A stretch of DNA of 64,000 nucleotides. Origin: Ovis canadensis (taxonomy: Eukaryota > Chordata > Mammalia > Artiodactyla > Bovidae). Numbering within the stretch: the stretch's first letter is position 1; each line of letters starts with the position of its first letter. This document shows, piece after piece, positions 1 to 28,900 of the stretch. Location of the stretch: contig NC_091247.1 in NCBI RefSeq assembly GCF_042477335.2, positions 5,602,501 to 5,666,500 of the forward strand. The letters are read 5' to 3'. Under the pieces are notes generated by a model, which was not told the origin of the DNA, made no database searches, and saw only the letters and a program-made list of their open reading frames with translations. The translations under genes and the position numbers were made by a program.

Positions 1-15829
<15,829 letters not shown>

Positions 15830-15952
15830 CGCGCGGCCTCAGTTGGTGAAAGGAGCCCCCACCGCCGCCGTCCGCGGCCTGGCCCACACAGCCCAGGTCT
15901 TTCCGAGGCCAACTTCCTCCCCTCAGAGCTTGCGACGAGATGCACAACTCGC

Positions 15953-15960
15953 ACTTCCGG
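15953..15960 (-). promoter_or_regulatory. ETS/GABP site
   Basis: ACTTCCGG on the plus strand is CCGGAAGT on the gene-sense strand, about 125 bases upstream of the NUP214 ATG. It is a consensus ETS-family (GABPA) motif near start sites of housekeeping genes. Confidence 0.6.
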
Positions 15961-16061
15961 CGCGCTTTTGGTGACGGCACGCATTTCGGCCCGCGGCGTG
16001 GCTGAGGAAGGCTGAGGGGACCTTCTGAAGTCGCGCGGCCGCCTCCTGGCCACCGCCTCCC

Positions 16062-16066
16062 ATTGG
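16062..16066 (-). promoter_or_regulatory. CCAAT box
   Basis: ATTGG on the plus strand is CCAAT on the minus strand, with GC-rich flanks, about 235 bases upstream of the NUP214 ATG. It is a candidate NF-Y site. Confidence 0.5.
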
Positions 16067-16149
16067 CCGGCTCGGAAGAGGAGGAGGCGTGGCCTGGCAG
16101 TCACTGCGCCTGCGCCCGGCTGCTCCCAGGCCGCCGCTGTCGTCTGCAG

Positions 16150-17174
16150 GTGGCGTGGGCTCGCCTCGTGTGGGTTTCCTTTAGTCGGTAGTGCAAGCGC
16201 GAGATATCCACGCTCGTTTCGTTGAGGCTTCACAGTAATCTTTGGATGTAGGTGGTTATTAATACTTTCGATTTCAGAGATGTTAGGAACTTGAGAAATA
16301 TTTCCAAGGAGCAGCTCCTGAGAAAGGCTTTGGACGGGGTGTGGAAGGAAAAGGTGTTCAGAAAATTGATGGGACGGGGCCTCTCCCCTGGTGTTTCTGA
16401 AGGCTGAAAGGGGAGATTAAAGGGCCCCAGCGATCAGCTTTGTTTACTCCTTTTAAGGTAGTCATTTCTGGAGCAAGAGCCAGTGAAAGTGAAAGTCTCT
16501 CAGTCGTGTCCGACTCTTTGCGACCCCATGGACTATACAGTCCATGGAATTCTCCAGGCCAGAATACTGCAGTGGGTAGCCTTTCTCTTCTCCAGGGGAT
16601 CTTCCCAACCCAAGGATTGAACCCAGGTCTTCTGCATTGCAAGCGGTCTCTTTACCAGCTGAGCCATGTGTAATTGAATATTCAAGACGTCCTAGTCACC
16701 TAGGGATTATCATTGCCATTTAATTGATGAGGCAACTGGAAGCACAGGGAAGTCAAGAAGATTCCCAAGTTCCTCTCAGTCAAAAAGTGGTGAAGGCCTG
16801 ATTAGAATTCAGCATGTCTGGATATGCTGATTGCCAACTGTTACACAGTCCAAAGGAGAGATTTTTGTAGTGGAATATTATAGACACTCTAGGACACAGA
16901 TTCTTAATTTGGATCACATGGGTCAGCTCCAGGGGGTGTATTGTACTGCTTACTATTTGGTTTTCAGCAAACTGCTTATCTCCTCCAAGCCTGCTTCTCA
17001 TTTTTCAAGCAAGGCTGATACACTAGAACCTTACTCACGGGGTTGCTGTATGCAGTAAAGGAAGTTCAATGTCTAACAGCCTGGTACACAGATACAGTCA
17101 TTCACTTTGTCACTATATGAGCTAGCTCTTCTGAATTTCCTGAGTGTCAGAGCCATCCCCAGAATACACCAGTC
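16150..17174. other. Intergenic gap between NUP214 promoter and AIF1L 3' end
   Basis: About 1 kb. It contains one Bov-tA (16486-16670) and otherwise unique sequence. No gene was recognised. Confidence 0.6.
16486..16670 (-). repeat. Bov-tA SINE
   Basis: The reverse-oriented element runs from GTGAAAGTGAAAGTCTCTCA to TTTACCAGCTGAGCCATG. It lies between the AIF1L 3' end and the NUP214 promoter. Confidence 0.87.
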
Positions 17175-17197
17175 AAGACATGGATAAGTTTGTATGT

Positions 17198-17203
17198 TTT
17201 ATT
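17198..17203 (-). terminator. AIF1L polyadenylation signal (candidate)
   Basis: TTTATT on the plus strand is AATAAA on the minus strand, about 2.67 kb past the AIF1L stop. Cleavage would fall at about 17175-17190. Confidence 0.5.
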
Positions 17204-17230
17204 TCCAGTCTGTAGAGATGATATCCAGTA

Positions 17231-17262
17231 TCACACACACTCACACGCACACACACACACAT
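17231..17262. repeat. (CA)n microsatellite
   Basis: A short CA run with a few interruptions lies within the probable AIF1L 3' UTR, so UG repeats would be in the mRNA. Confidence 0.85.
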
Positions 17263-18589
17263 ACTGCATCCACCTTAACTTGCCCGACACACTCCTTCCT
17301 TTGAATGGCAGGGACAAAGCCATACTTGGCAGTCCCCAAGTTGCTGGTTACATTAGTTAGATTTGGTCTTTCAGAAAGAAGGCAGCTGACATCTAAGAAG
17401 CTGAGCCCTTAGCCAAAGAAGTAAGAGTCCTATAGCTAATAACCACAGTCTGAAATACATGCAGACCTCCCTTTCCAGCAACCACTCTTGAGACTCTCTC
17501 CCTTCAGGAGCTGCATTCCAAGAAATGATGAAGGAACTGGTGGGGTTTCCCAGGACACTCCCCATCCAGTGAGAGAACCCTTTCCTGCTCTTTCAAAAAG
17601 CTGAAAACACGCCCACTTGCTCTCCTCCCTTAAAGAGGCTTCCTGCAATCTTGTAAAGTGTGTAACCACTGCACTAAGCCTAGATGGGTCTGCCCTCTTG
17701 TCTGAGTAAGGTACAGATACACTATGATGAAAGGTCAAGGAAGGCATTTCCTTGCTCAAACGTCTCAGCCTGTCCCAGAAAGGAGAGGCAGTGGGAAGGG
17801 GAGGAGATAGACACTTGCTCAGCTAAGGATCTCGGGGGTGGGAGCAGGGGAGGAGATGTGGGGGTGAGATTTTACATTTACAGGGAGGAATGTTTTGCTG
17901 GGGTTTAAACTTCAACTAGGCTCATGCATTTGAAGTACCTCCTTAGACTGAAGATCAGCCAGTCATGGCCGAATAATCTTGTTCCTGAACTGGTCAAGAC
18001 CAGTGGATTAATCCAACCTGGCCATATCCCCACCCCCTACCTGCTCCACTTCCTCAAAAACTGTCGTCAAGTCAGCTCCTTGGGTCCTTGATTATGGGTC
18101 AAAGGAGCCACGGGGAGCTCACACTGGCTCCAGCCTCCAACAGCCCCCAGACTTTCCCACTTGAAGTTTTTCAAAGTCTTCTGCAGGACTCTTGCCCAGT
18201 CTTGGGCCCAGTTAGGCCCCTAGGATTGCAATGTAGTCACCTCATAGCTTCCTCTTTCCCAACATTCATCACCAGGGTCTGAATTCCCCACTAGACTCTA
18301 AGTCTGTTCTTTTCAGTACTGGCCGGTAACAGGTGCTTATAAACATGTGCAATGGATGAGTGCATCTAAGTCCTGAGTGGGCAGGGGAAGGGACTATAGA
18401 ATACAGGTGGGATCAAGGCTGACGGCCCTGCTGATCCTGCCTCAGAGGCACTAGGAAGGGTGAATCCTGGCCCAGGGCCCTCCCCGAGGGTTGACCTAGG
18501 AGACTGCCCCTCCCTGTCCCTTCCCTGGTTTTCATCACTGACTGAGGCCAGCCCAGAGCAGAGACGAGGCAAGGGCAGAGGGTATCTGA

Positions 18590-18720
18590 ACACCCAGGCC
18601 CCAGTCCAGATCCCCCATCTCCAGATAAACCCCTGACCTTGGACAAGGCACTTAATCCCTGTGGGTCACCACAGTTTTGTCACCTGTGAACTGAGAGGCC
18701 TGCCCCAGCTAACCCACAGG
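18590..18720 (+). repeat. MIR-like SINE
   Basis: The MIR core is recognisable around CTTGGACAAGGCACTTAATC. It is diverged. Confidence 0.5.
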
Positions 18721-19871
18721 GTGGCTCAGGGCTCTAAAACTCTAGTCCATAATAAAAAACACAGGTGACCCTGATCCAATTCCCAGGCTCAAGGTTTTGA
18801 GTGATTTGGAAACAGAGAGATGAATCAGAGAGACAGTGGGCACAGCACATGTCAGGACAAAGTGGGGTGGGGGTGGGGGCTTAAAGCTTGTAATAGGTTG
18901 TCAATAAATATCTGCTGAGTGGCTGAGTGAATGAATGAGAACAAATGAATGAGTGGTGTACGGAAGGTGTGGAGGCAAACGAGGAAGCAGAGTCAGGTTT
19001 CAAGCAGATCAGGCCACCTATTTCTCAGCTCCTGGCTTAACAGTGGTGTGCTGCCTCTCTTTGCCATGAGCACTGAAGTCCTCGCCCGCCTACCCCATCG
19101 CCCTCAACATCCTCCCTGAAAGGTGGGACTAGACTGAGCTAAACCCCTCCCCAAGGCCCCAGGATCCCCTCCACCTCTGAAGCCCCAGCAAGGGTCAGGG
19201 GGTACTGCAGCCTCCTTCTGAGCTGCCTGTAAAGGTGTGGCCGGGGGCAAGATTAGAGGATTCCTCTGGAAACTTCTGGAAGGGCTCACATTGCCAAGCC
19301 CCTCTCCTCGTCTCCTTCTGTCACCTCACTGAGAATAAGACAAGGCGTGGACGGGGGGAGACCAGCCGGGGAGGTGGGACCCTGCGTGGCCACATCCTAG
19401 CACACCCAAGATCCCTGTCTGAGGAAACCCTAACGAGACCTTACAGCCTTATCCCAACTCCAGGGTCTTCTAAAAGTGGGCTGAGGTCTTCACCAGGGCC
19501 AGGCCAGGATGCCAGGACTCAGCTCAGAGACCTGGAAGGACAAAGAGTGCCAGCTGCACGTGCGGGAATCACAGGCTCTGGTCTCCCTGTCCTGGCCCTG
19601 TTCCGTCTGGTTTTTGGTTTAATGTCAGCCCTTCTGCACAGGGAGGGGAGACGCAAGGAAAAAGAGAGGGAGGCGATCTGGACTCCCCAACCCAGGGCCC
19701 CTTTAAGGCAGATCATTTGTGCTATACAAAGAGATCACTGATTCTGCTGAAGAAAAAAACAAACACACGACGACCAAACAAAATGAATAAGAGGTCACAG
19801 TGAGTCACGAAGGGTGAGGTCAGGAGGGAGGAAGAGAGTGGGGAGGGCGAGGCAGGTCCAGGCAGGGGTCC

Positions 19872-19959
19872 TCAGGGCAGGCTGGCGATGTCTCTCTCTG
19901 GAGGGGGCCCGACTGGCTTGGGGCTGCCCTCATTGGCTTTTCCTTCGAACATCATGACT
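19872..19959 (-). CDS. AIF1L: AIF1L exon 6, coding part
   Basis: An ACCAG acceptor opens [20 protein letters not shown] then ERDIASLP and TGA at 19874-19872. Human has Ser where this has Gly in NEGSPK. The 3' UTR continues to lower coordinates. Confidence 0.96.
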
Positions 19960-22900
19960 CTGGTTTGGAAGTGGTGAGGAAAAAAAAAAGAAAACAACAC
20001 AAAACAGGATTAGAACTCTTTTCCTCATCCAGGGAAAGATCATCCCGGCCCTCACATCTGCAGGGACCACCACAGAATGCCTTTGCATCCTCTCTCCAGG
20101 GGGATTTCCCCAGAAGCCTCTGCAGGCAGATGGTCCCATTTTACAGAGGAGAACACTGAGGTGCCAAGGGGCAATGTGACTCAGAGCCACACAGGCAGAA
20201 TGAGATTCCAGACTTCAGACTTCTGGGTCATGTGCCTCCCCCGACCATGCTGCCTGGAGGAGGCAGGGCTAGTCTGCGCTGTGGGTCTGCTCAAAACCCA
20301 GATCTTCAAAAATCTCCCACTGCTCTGACAGTAAAGTCTGGGGAGCAGAGGGTGGGGGTTCAAGGTATAGCCTCAGGAAGGAATCCCAGCCCTACTCCTT
20401 CCCAGCTGGTGCCACAAGCAAGATACTCAACACATGCTCAGTGTTTCCAACTAAATGTGATGATGCCCAAAGCGCTCACATCCTGGAGCTTTTCCAAGCG
20501 ACAGTGTTCTCCTCCCTCTGGTCTCCCTCCCTGGGTAGGCTCCTTCAGGCCCCTGGCTCTGAATCCCATCCAAGGTTCGATCGTCCACAAAGGGCCTCTG
20601 AGCACCAGACCTGCACAGCCAGCTCCCTCCTCAACCTCTCCCCTTGTGTGTCTAGGGGCACTTCCAAGTCAATACATCAAAACTGAGCTCAAGTCCCACC
20701 TGCCCCCTGCTCTTCTCTCAAAGCAAACTGCACCATCACTCAGTCAGCTCAGAACCCAGACCTTACAACCATCAGACTCCTTGTTTTCCTTTAAACCTGG
20801 AAGCAACCCTGCCAGCTCTAACTCCAAGATCACCCCCGACTCCAACAGCCCCTGCCCACCTGCACTTCAGCCCCTCCAGGCTGAGCACCTCATTTCTTAC
20901 TTGCACAAGCGTGTGAGTCTCCTAACAACCTGCCTGCAGCCACTCTTCCTCCAGTGCAGTCAGGGAGACCTTTTAAAAGTCAGCTCCATGGGACTTCCCT
21001 AGTGGTGCAGTGGATGAGAATCTGCCTGCCAATGCGGGGGAAGGCGAGTTCATTCCCTGATCTGGGAAGATTCCACAGGCCGCAGGGCTACTATGCCTGG
21101 GCTCCACAACTACTGAGCCTGTGCTCTGGAGCCCATGAGCTGCAACTCCTGAGCCTGCGTGGTGCAACTGCTGAAGCCTGTGTGCTCTAGGGCCCAAGAG
21201 CTGCAACTGCTGAAGTCCGCGTGCCTCAAGCCTGTGCTCTGCAACAAAAGAAGCCACTGCAATGAGAAGCCCGCACACTGCAACGAAGAGTAGCCCCCGC
21301 TCACTGCAGCTGGAGAAAGCCTACATGCAGCAATGAAGACCCAGCATAGCCAAAAATAAATAAGCAAATAATGCTAAATCAACCGTGGACGACAAGGCCC
21401 CGCATCGTCTGGCCCCTGCCCATCTCTGCAGACTCACCCTTCACTCAGTGTCCTCCAGGCACACAGGCCTTGTTAGGCTTTATGCTATTCCTTGAGCATC
21501 AAAGCACGGCTGTGCCACAGGGCCTTTGCACGTGCAGCTTCCCCCACCTCATCTCTTCACATCCCCCTCACGCAGGGCCCTGGTCAAACGTCACCTCACT
21601 GAGATCCTCCCTCTCCACTACCCCGCCTCTTTCTAGTCCTCTTGCCCACTTTATTTTTCTGTGTGCTGCCCTATTGCAACCTGGTGTTTGGGGTTTTTGC
21701 CTTGTTTTTGTCTGTCTCCTGTCATTAGAATGTAAGTAATTCATGGGTCCCCAGCACCAAGCATAATTCCTGGCACAGAGGTGGTGCTCAATAAATATTT
21801 ACTGAATTCATAAATGACAAATCTAAGGAGTCAACGTGCAGACTGGGGCCCAATACAGAGTAAATATCCACTGAATCTTAGGTGTATTTTATCATCACTC
21901 CTGTTGCTACCACCTAGCCATTCAGGTGCGGTGTGATCTCACCTGTATGGTCTTCCTATCACACCTCCTGATCATCCCGCCCCACACTAAACGCTCTGAC
22001 CAGCCTGAAACCCATGGGCTCATGAGCAGGTCACTCAGCTTTACTCTTTGTAAAGTGAGACAGGTATATTTTACATTAGTACATTTGGTTAACCTTACAC
22101 AAACACACCACTGTACATAAAACAGATAAACAACAAGGATTTACTGTATAGCAAAGAGAACTATATTCAACATTTCATAATAACCCCTAATGGAAAAGAA
22201 TCTGAAAAAATATATATACATACTGGGCTTCCAAGATGGCACCAGTGGTAAAGAAACCGCCTGCCAATGCAGGAGACCCAAGAGATGTGGGCTCAATCCT
22301 TGGGCTGGGAAGATTCCCTGAAGGAGGGCACAGCAACCCACTCCAGTGTTCTTGCCTGGAGAATCCCATGGTCAGAGGAGCCTGGTCGGCTACAGTCCAC
22401 AGGGTTCCACAGCGACACGACTGAAGTGACTCAACATGCATGCAGGCACGCACGCACATGTATAACTGAATCACTTTGCTATAGACCTGAAACTTACTCA
22501 ATATCATAAATCAACTGTTTCAATTTTTTTAAATTAATCTTATAAAATCCAAGCAAGGGTCCTTTACAGTCTGAACAAATACTGTGGGACTCTCCAAGGA
22601 ATTTCTCCGCTGCTCTCCAGTGGGGAAGTACATGCAAACTGGGATTTTGGTTACCACACACTAGGCGCTTGCCATCAGCCAGGTGCTGGACTCCTCATAT
22701 GTATTAGCTCATTAACCCTCAGGACAACACTTCATGCAAGATACATAAGATCATCTCTATCTTACAGGTGAAGGAACTGAGGCTCAGGGGCTGAAAATAA
22801 TATTCCCAAAGTCATTTCAGTAGCAAGAAATAGCGTTAAGAGGAACTTCCCTGGTGGTCCAATGGTTAAGAATCTATCTTCCAGGATAGGGGATATAGGT

Positions 22901-25900
22901 TCAATCCCTGGTCGGGGAACTAAGAGCCACATGCCGTGGTGTGATGAAGCCTGCATGCCACAACTAGAGAAGCAACAAAGGACTCTTGTGCCGCAACAAA
23001 GACCCACTGTAGCCAAAAAAATTTTTTTTAAAGAAGCAGAATTGGGAAAAAAAAAAAAAGAAACAGCATCAAGATTGAACACTACCTACCTTTTGAGCTG
23101 GTTTTTGCTCTAGATTATGCTCACAACAATCTGTGGGGTAGCAGAGTCATTTTACAAAGGAGGAAGCTGAGGGTCAGAAGGTCTCAGCTGTGCAGTTATC
23201 ATCATCGTCATCACCATCACCGTTGCCACTTACCGAGCACTGATTTCGCTAGGTTCTGCTATGGGCTCATTTTGCGGGCAAGGTACTTATTAACGGGACC
23301 ATTTGATAGATGAGACATCAGGTTCAGCGAAGTTAAGAACCTTGCCCAGTGAGTCAGAGAAATAAATTACCTCCTGGCGGGGGACTGGCTCAGGTGCCGA
23401 GCCAGGAACCTCTCCACACACGGTAACTCTGCCTCCAGAGACCCCAGGAGAGGCAGGAGGTACTCACAGCTTAAGGACCGCCGAGCGTTTCCCCAGCATC
23501 ATGTTCACAAAGTCTCGGTAGGAGATGGTGTCGCTGACCCCACCTGTCACCTCCGAGATCATCTTCTTCATCTCCAAGTGGGTCTTGGGGACCCCAAGCT
23601 TCTCCATCATCCTTTTCAAAGACATTAGATCTGCCAGAAGAGAAGCAGATCTGTTAAGTGGGGACAGGCTGCTGGGCCAAGTTGGGAAGCTCCCAGGTGG
23701 CACCCCATGCCCAGAAGAAACCCAGCAGGATGGCCCCTCCCTGGAGACTGCAGGCAATGACTTTTCTCTTCTTGGGAGAATAAGCCCATCACACCCTCCC
23801 TGCCCTCTTCAGAGGCAGTATGGACTAGGGGTTAGGGACATGGTCTTCTAAAGTCAGGCAGATTTGGTTTGGAATCCAGCTCTGCTATTCTTGGCTGTGG
23901 GATGTGGGGCAAACTCCTTAACCTCTCTGAATCTTCAGCCATCAGTGATCAAATAGTCAATGGGATCGTGTGGAGTGAGGATGCACAGGATGCCCCTGAC
24001 ACACAGCTCCTCTTCATTCTATTTTTTCCCTGCGGCTGCCTGAGGTTCGGGTGACCATGAGTCCACTGCTCCAGCCACCCGGGAAATCGAGTCCAGCAAA
24101 GTGGGATCAGAGAGTCGGCCTGACCCATGCATCAGAAATCGCTTTCCCGGGTGCTGGCTGCCAGCTCCTCCCCGACCTGCCTCTCCCACCCCACAGTCCC
24201 AGGCTCCACCTTGCTGGAAGGGAGAGGGGGCCCAGAACAGCCTACAGAGCAAGAAAGCCAACAAATGAACCAAATTCAAGAAAAACAAGGGAGGCACCCC
24301 GAGGAGCTGCTGCCTCTGACCTCCTGGCTCCCAAGATCTGAGGCAATTTCCTTCTGATTGTTCCATGAACAATGGGTCAGCAAACAGCGGAGTGGGGGTA
24401 GGGTGGGGGCCAATTTTAGGGCCGGGGGAGGGGTGGACCAGCTCCCCGGAGAGGCAGGGTGGGCCGCACTGATGTCAAACCGAGGTGCCAGTATGTCCAG
24501 GACATTTCAATGAAGGCTGGACAACGCTCTACAGAAAGGAGTGAACCGTTCCCCGCACGCTGTGGGCCAAACTAAATTGGCAAGACCTTTCCGGATGGCA
24601 ACTTGGCAAGATGCTTCAAAAGGCTTTAACCCAGAATGCCTAATTCCTGAGATTTACTCTAAAGAAATAATCATCAGTGTGGACAGGGACTGACATACAA
24701 AGACGTCCTTCGTGGGAGTACCAGTAAGACTTAAAACCAGACATCATCTGAAAGGGCGATGCTAAGGTGTCGGGTGAATAAATCATAGTCCATCCCCACA
24801 ATGGAATATTATGCAGCCATTAATTATAGTTCAAAAAAATGAATCATATGTCAAAATACAAACAAGATATTATTTTTTAAAAAAGGCTCTAAAGTGGTAT
24901 AAAACTGCTTGTGATTAGCACAAAGAATGGAAGGAAGCTATTGGGGTTGGGGTTGTGGTGATGTATTTTGGGAGGTGGGGTTGTGGTGACATATTTTGTC
25001 CCTGTGCTTTGCGGTGATTTCCAAACCATTTTATAGTGATGATGTATTAATTTAATAACCCCCTATTTTTAAAGAGGTTTCCCTGGCGGTTCAGATGGTA
25101 AAGAATCTGCCTGCAATGCAGGAGACCCGGCTTCAATCCCTGGGTGGGGAAGATCCCCTGGAGAAGGGAATGACAACCCACTCCAGTATTCTTGTCTGGA
25201 GAATCCCATGGACAAAGGAGCCTGGCAGGCTACAGTCCATGGGGTCGCAAAGAGTCAGACGTGACTGAATGACGAACACTTTCACATTTCATTTTTAAAG
25301 AAAACAGGATAAAAATATTCAAAAAGGAGAAAAACGAGAGAAGACAGAGGAGGAGGAGAAATGCTGGAAGGAGGGTTCACTGGGAAACCACAGGCTGGTG
25401 AGGCAGGAGGACTCTCTGACCTGCCACCCCCGACCCATCAAACTGCCTCCCCTCCCCCAGCCCCACACCCCTGGGGTCTCACTTACCAATCTCGCCCTCA
25501 TTGTTCAGGTCAAACTCCATGTACTTCTCTGGAAATCACAGAGCAAAAACTGGCATTAGCAGGGCCCCAGTGACTCCCCTGGGGGGTAACTGGCTGGGTC
25601 TTCAGGGAGCCCACACCAGCCTCCTCACCCCACTTGGGGGGCTCGATGCCAAGTCCTGCCATTTCAGCTGTTGTCTCTGGAGAAAGGGCTCACCCCCACT
25701 GCACCTTTTGACAGCAGGCGAGGTGGAGAAAGATGCCCAGGCTCCACTCTGACCCTCTGCCAAGATGGGCAGCTGCTTTGCCCCAGACCCCCAGCAGTGC
25801 AGGCTGGCTGCATCCCAACCATCTGTGAAGAGACTGAAATAAATACCTGGCCCCGGGGAGGCGGATCTGCAGGATTTGGGAAGCAGATCTTGGGGGCAGG

Positions 25901-28900
25901 AATTGGTGGGTTCAGAGCATCTCAGGTGATTCAGATGGGCAGCTGGGTGAGAGAACCTCCAAGCTAAGAAGTCCCCACAGTTCTGATCTTTTGTAGGCGG
26001 CTCATGGGTTTCACTGAGAACCTGATGCTCTCTTAGGACAAATGCTCGTGCAGCTGCCCTTGACTGCAACGTGCCATGTACAGTGCCCCGGGGTTCCCGG
26101 ACACTCCCTGCAAACCTCGCTACAGACTTGGAGTTCGACCTCCTGGATCAAGGGGTCGGAAGAATGAGCCTGGTATCTCCTGAGAAGGCAGTGTGTGCAG
26201 GGAAGTCCTGAGGCCTTGGGCAGGTCGCCCCTGCCACAGGAGGGCAGAACCTTCGGGGTCTCTTCTGCACTGAGCAGCCAGCATGAGACACCCAAGATCC
26301 TCCCAGTGATCTGCAAGGCCCCGTGACCTTCACAAGCGTCTGCCCTCCAGACTCCAGGCCTGCCTCTCCCCTTCAATGTCCCCCATCCCACCCTGCTCCC
26401 CGCAGCAGCATGTTACGGCTCCTGGCCCATCTCCCACATGCTCCTGCTTTAGCCTTGCCACCCCTCTGCCTGAAATGTCCCTCCAGGAATTCTCAGGGCC
26501 TTTCCTCTTGCTCTCAGGGGCCTCCAGCCTTTCTAACTGGGCCCCGTCACCCCCACAAAGCACCTACTATCATCTGACACACTTTCCACTCCCTTGCTCT
26601 CTCTTCACCACCCTTCCCCCACGAGGACACGGGCTCCTTTGGCCAGGGGGCTGCCCTGTGTGTGTGTTCCTTGTGGCCCCCAGGTCCCAAATGGCCTGGT
26701 GCCTAGTAGGACTCATTTGGAGATAAAATGAGTGAGTGATTTAAAACTTCCACATTCCCTTCACTTCCGAGGTATCTTCCTATGGTCCCAGGATGGACCC
26801 CATCCTACATCCCAATGAGGACCAGGAGCGTGGAGGGACCTCTATCCCTCCTCTCAGAGCCACCTCTGAAGAGTGACCCTGTTAGAGACCGGCCGCTCTG
26901 CATTGGCACAGGGAAGGGGGGGCAGAAGGACCCGCCAGGGCGGGAGTGTCTGTCTTCTACTTCTTTGCCTTCTTTCTTCCTTTCTTCTTTCTTTATGATG
27001 TAAAAAGCACCAATTGTGTAATGGTTAAGAGCAGAGGCTTTGGAGTAAGACCAATACTGGTTCAAGCCCCAGCTCTGCCAGTAGTGAGCTGTGTGACCCC
27101 AGGCAAATGTCACCACCTCTCTGAGCCTGAGTTTCTTCATCTGCACCATCTCCTCGCAGCTTGGATTGGGCTGAGGCGGGGAGATCTGCAACCCTGAGCA
27201 CAAGGTCAGCGCTCAGCACACGCTCAGCCGTTGGTGTCCTGCCTCAAGGACGGCTGAGCTGTAAGCGGTCCGAGGAGCACTGGCCAGCTCTCTGCCCTGG
27301 AGCAGTGAGGATGCCCACAATGCCAAGTTCGAGTGGTCCCCCAGCGCGCCCAGGGCTCCCACACCCAGAGTGCATCTCCTGGGCACCAAAGGTGGGTCTG
27401 TCCGGCTCCTTCTGTGCACAGCTCCTCTCCTTTCAAGCCGCTGGCTGGAAACCAAGCACCAGAGCCCAGAACAGAGGGACCTTTCTGCCGCCCCCGCCCC
27501 GCGCGGGCTCCTGGGCCCTGTTTTCTTTTCATCCTGTGCTGCTGGGGATTCAATGGGCAGAAACTCTGCCCCCTGCCCCACTGTGGCGACACAAACGTCC
27601 ATTCTCCGCAGGGGCTCCCGAGACGCTCCACCGCGGAGGAGGGGAGGCAAGCAGGGCGACAAAGAGCTGATTGTGTCCTGGGGCCCCGGGAGCGAGCAGG
27701 GCGGGCCTGGGCAGAAGCGGGCAGGAGCCAACCTGAGCCATACTGGGCAGCGGAGGGGAGAGAGGGCCAGGGTGGGCCCGGGGCCTGCGGGCAAAGGGTG
27801 TCCCCGGGGCTGGACACCCTGTCTCATAGTCCGCCCGGAAGTGGGGTGTTTTGGATGAAACCGGGGTGCAGCCTGGCCCTGTGGGTGAGGAATGCTATGT
27901 GTGAGGGCAAGGGGGGCCACCCAGCTCTCCTGGGGATGGGGGGCAGCCAGCCCCAGCTCACCTTTAAAGGCTGCGAGCTTTTCTGGCAGGTTCTCTTCAT
28001 CACTGAACTTTTGGTCGCAGAGGAACTCCTATGGAGGAAGAGGACAGCGGGGAGCAGGCGGTCAGCAGGCAAAGCTCACCAACACACAGGCCCCCTGCCC
28101 GGTGCTGCCCTTCCCACCAGGTGGCTGGGCTTGGCCGGACTGGGAGGGAGGCTTCGGGGTTTATCTTGGCCTCCTGTCAACCCTCAGGGGCAGACCTGCA
28201 CAGTCCAGCCCGTGGGTAGGAAGTTTGTTTAGCAGCTGGCGGTGAGGCCCAGTGGTTCTGCTCTGGAAGACAAAGCACCTTCAGTCAGCCTCTGAAGTAG
28301 GGGCACAGGGACCTGGACTTCCCCTCTGGGCACCCAGGAAGCTTCAAGTTCCACAAAGCCATGAGCTGCAAAGGCAAATCACGTGGTTCCAGCATGAACT
28401 CCTTAAGTAGGCGATCCTGAGCCAATTGACCCCTCTTTGAATCTCTCTCGCTTTATCTGTCAAATGGGTATAACTATCGGAGATCCAACCAATCCATTCT
28501 GAAGGAGATCAGCCCTGGGATTTCTTTGGAAGGAATGATGCTAAAGCTGAAACTCCAGTACTTTGGCCACCTCATGCGAAGAGTTGACTCATTGGAAAAG
28601 ACTCTGATGCTGGCAGGGATTGGGGGCAGGAGGAGAAGGGGATGACAGAGGATGAGATGGCTGGATGGCATCACTGACTCGATGGACGTGAGTCTGAGTG
28701 AACTCCTGGAGTTGGTGATGGGCAGGGAGGCCTGGCGTGCTGCGATTCATGGGGTCGCAAAGAGTTGGACACGACTGAGTGACTGAACTGAACTGAACTG
28801 ATCGTCAACTTCTTGTCTGCGAATCCAAGGAGAGTATATATATGAATCTTGGCAGCTCAATAAACAATAGCTGTTATGTTATTATTATTATTACTCTCTC

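Larger units (their letters stand above)
17175..19871 (-). other. AIF1L: AIF1L 3' UTR (probable)
   Basis: The segment runs from the stop codon to a minus-strand AATAAA at 17203-17198, giving about 2.7 kb, in line with the long 3' UTR known for AIF1L. It is free of ruminant SINEs, unlike its surroundings. It holds a MIR-like piece (18590-18720) and a CA repeat at 17231-17262. The cleavage site is inferred. Confidence 0.6.

Noticed and set aside
20232-21002. 256-codon plus-strand frame rich in Ser/Pro/Leu
   Set aside because: It has no recognisable family, ends at the start of a SINE, lies antisense in AIF1L intron 5, and has no plausible promoter.
27213-28232. Overlapping 162- to 299-codon frames on both strands
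   Set aside because: They arise from GC-rich intron 3 around AIF1L exon 3. There is no domain, no splice structure, and the frames on opposite strands cannot all be real.
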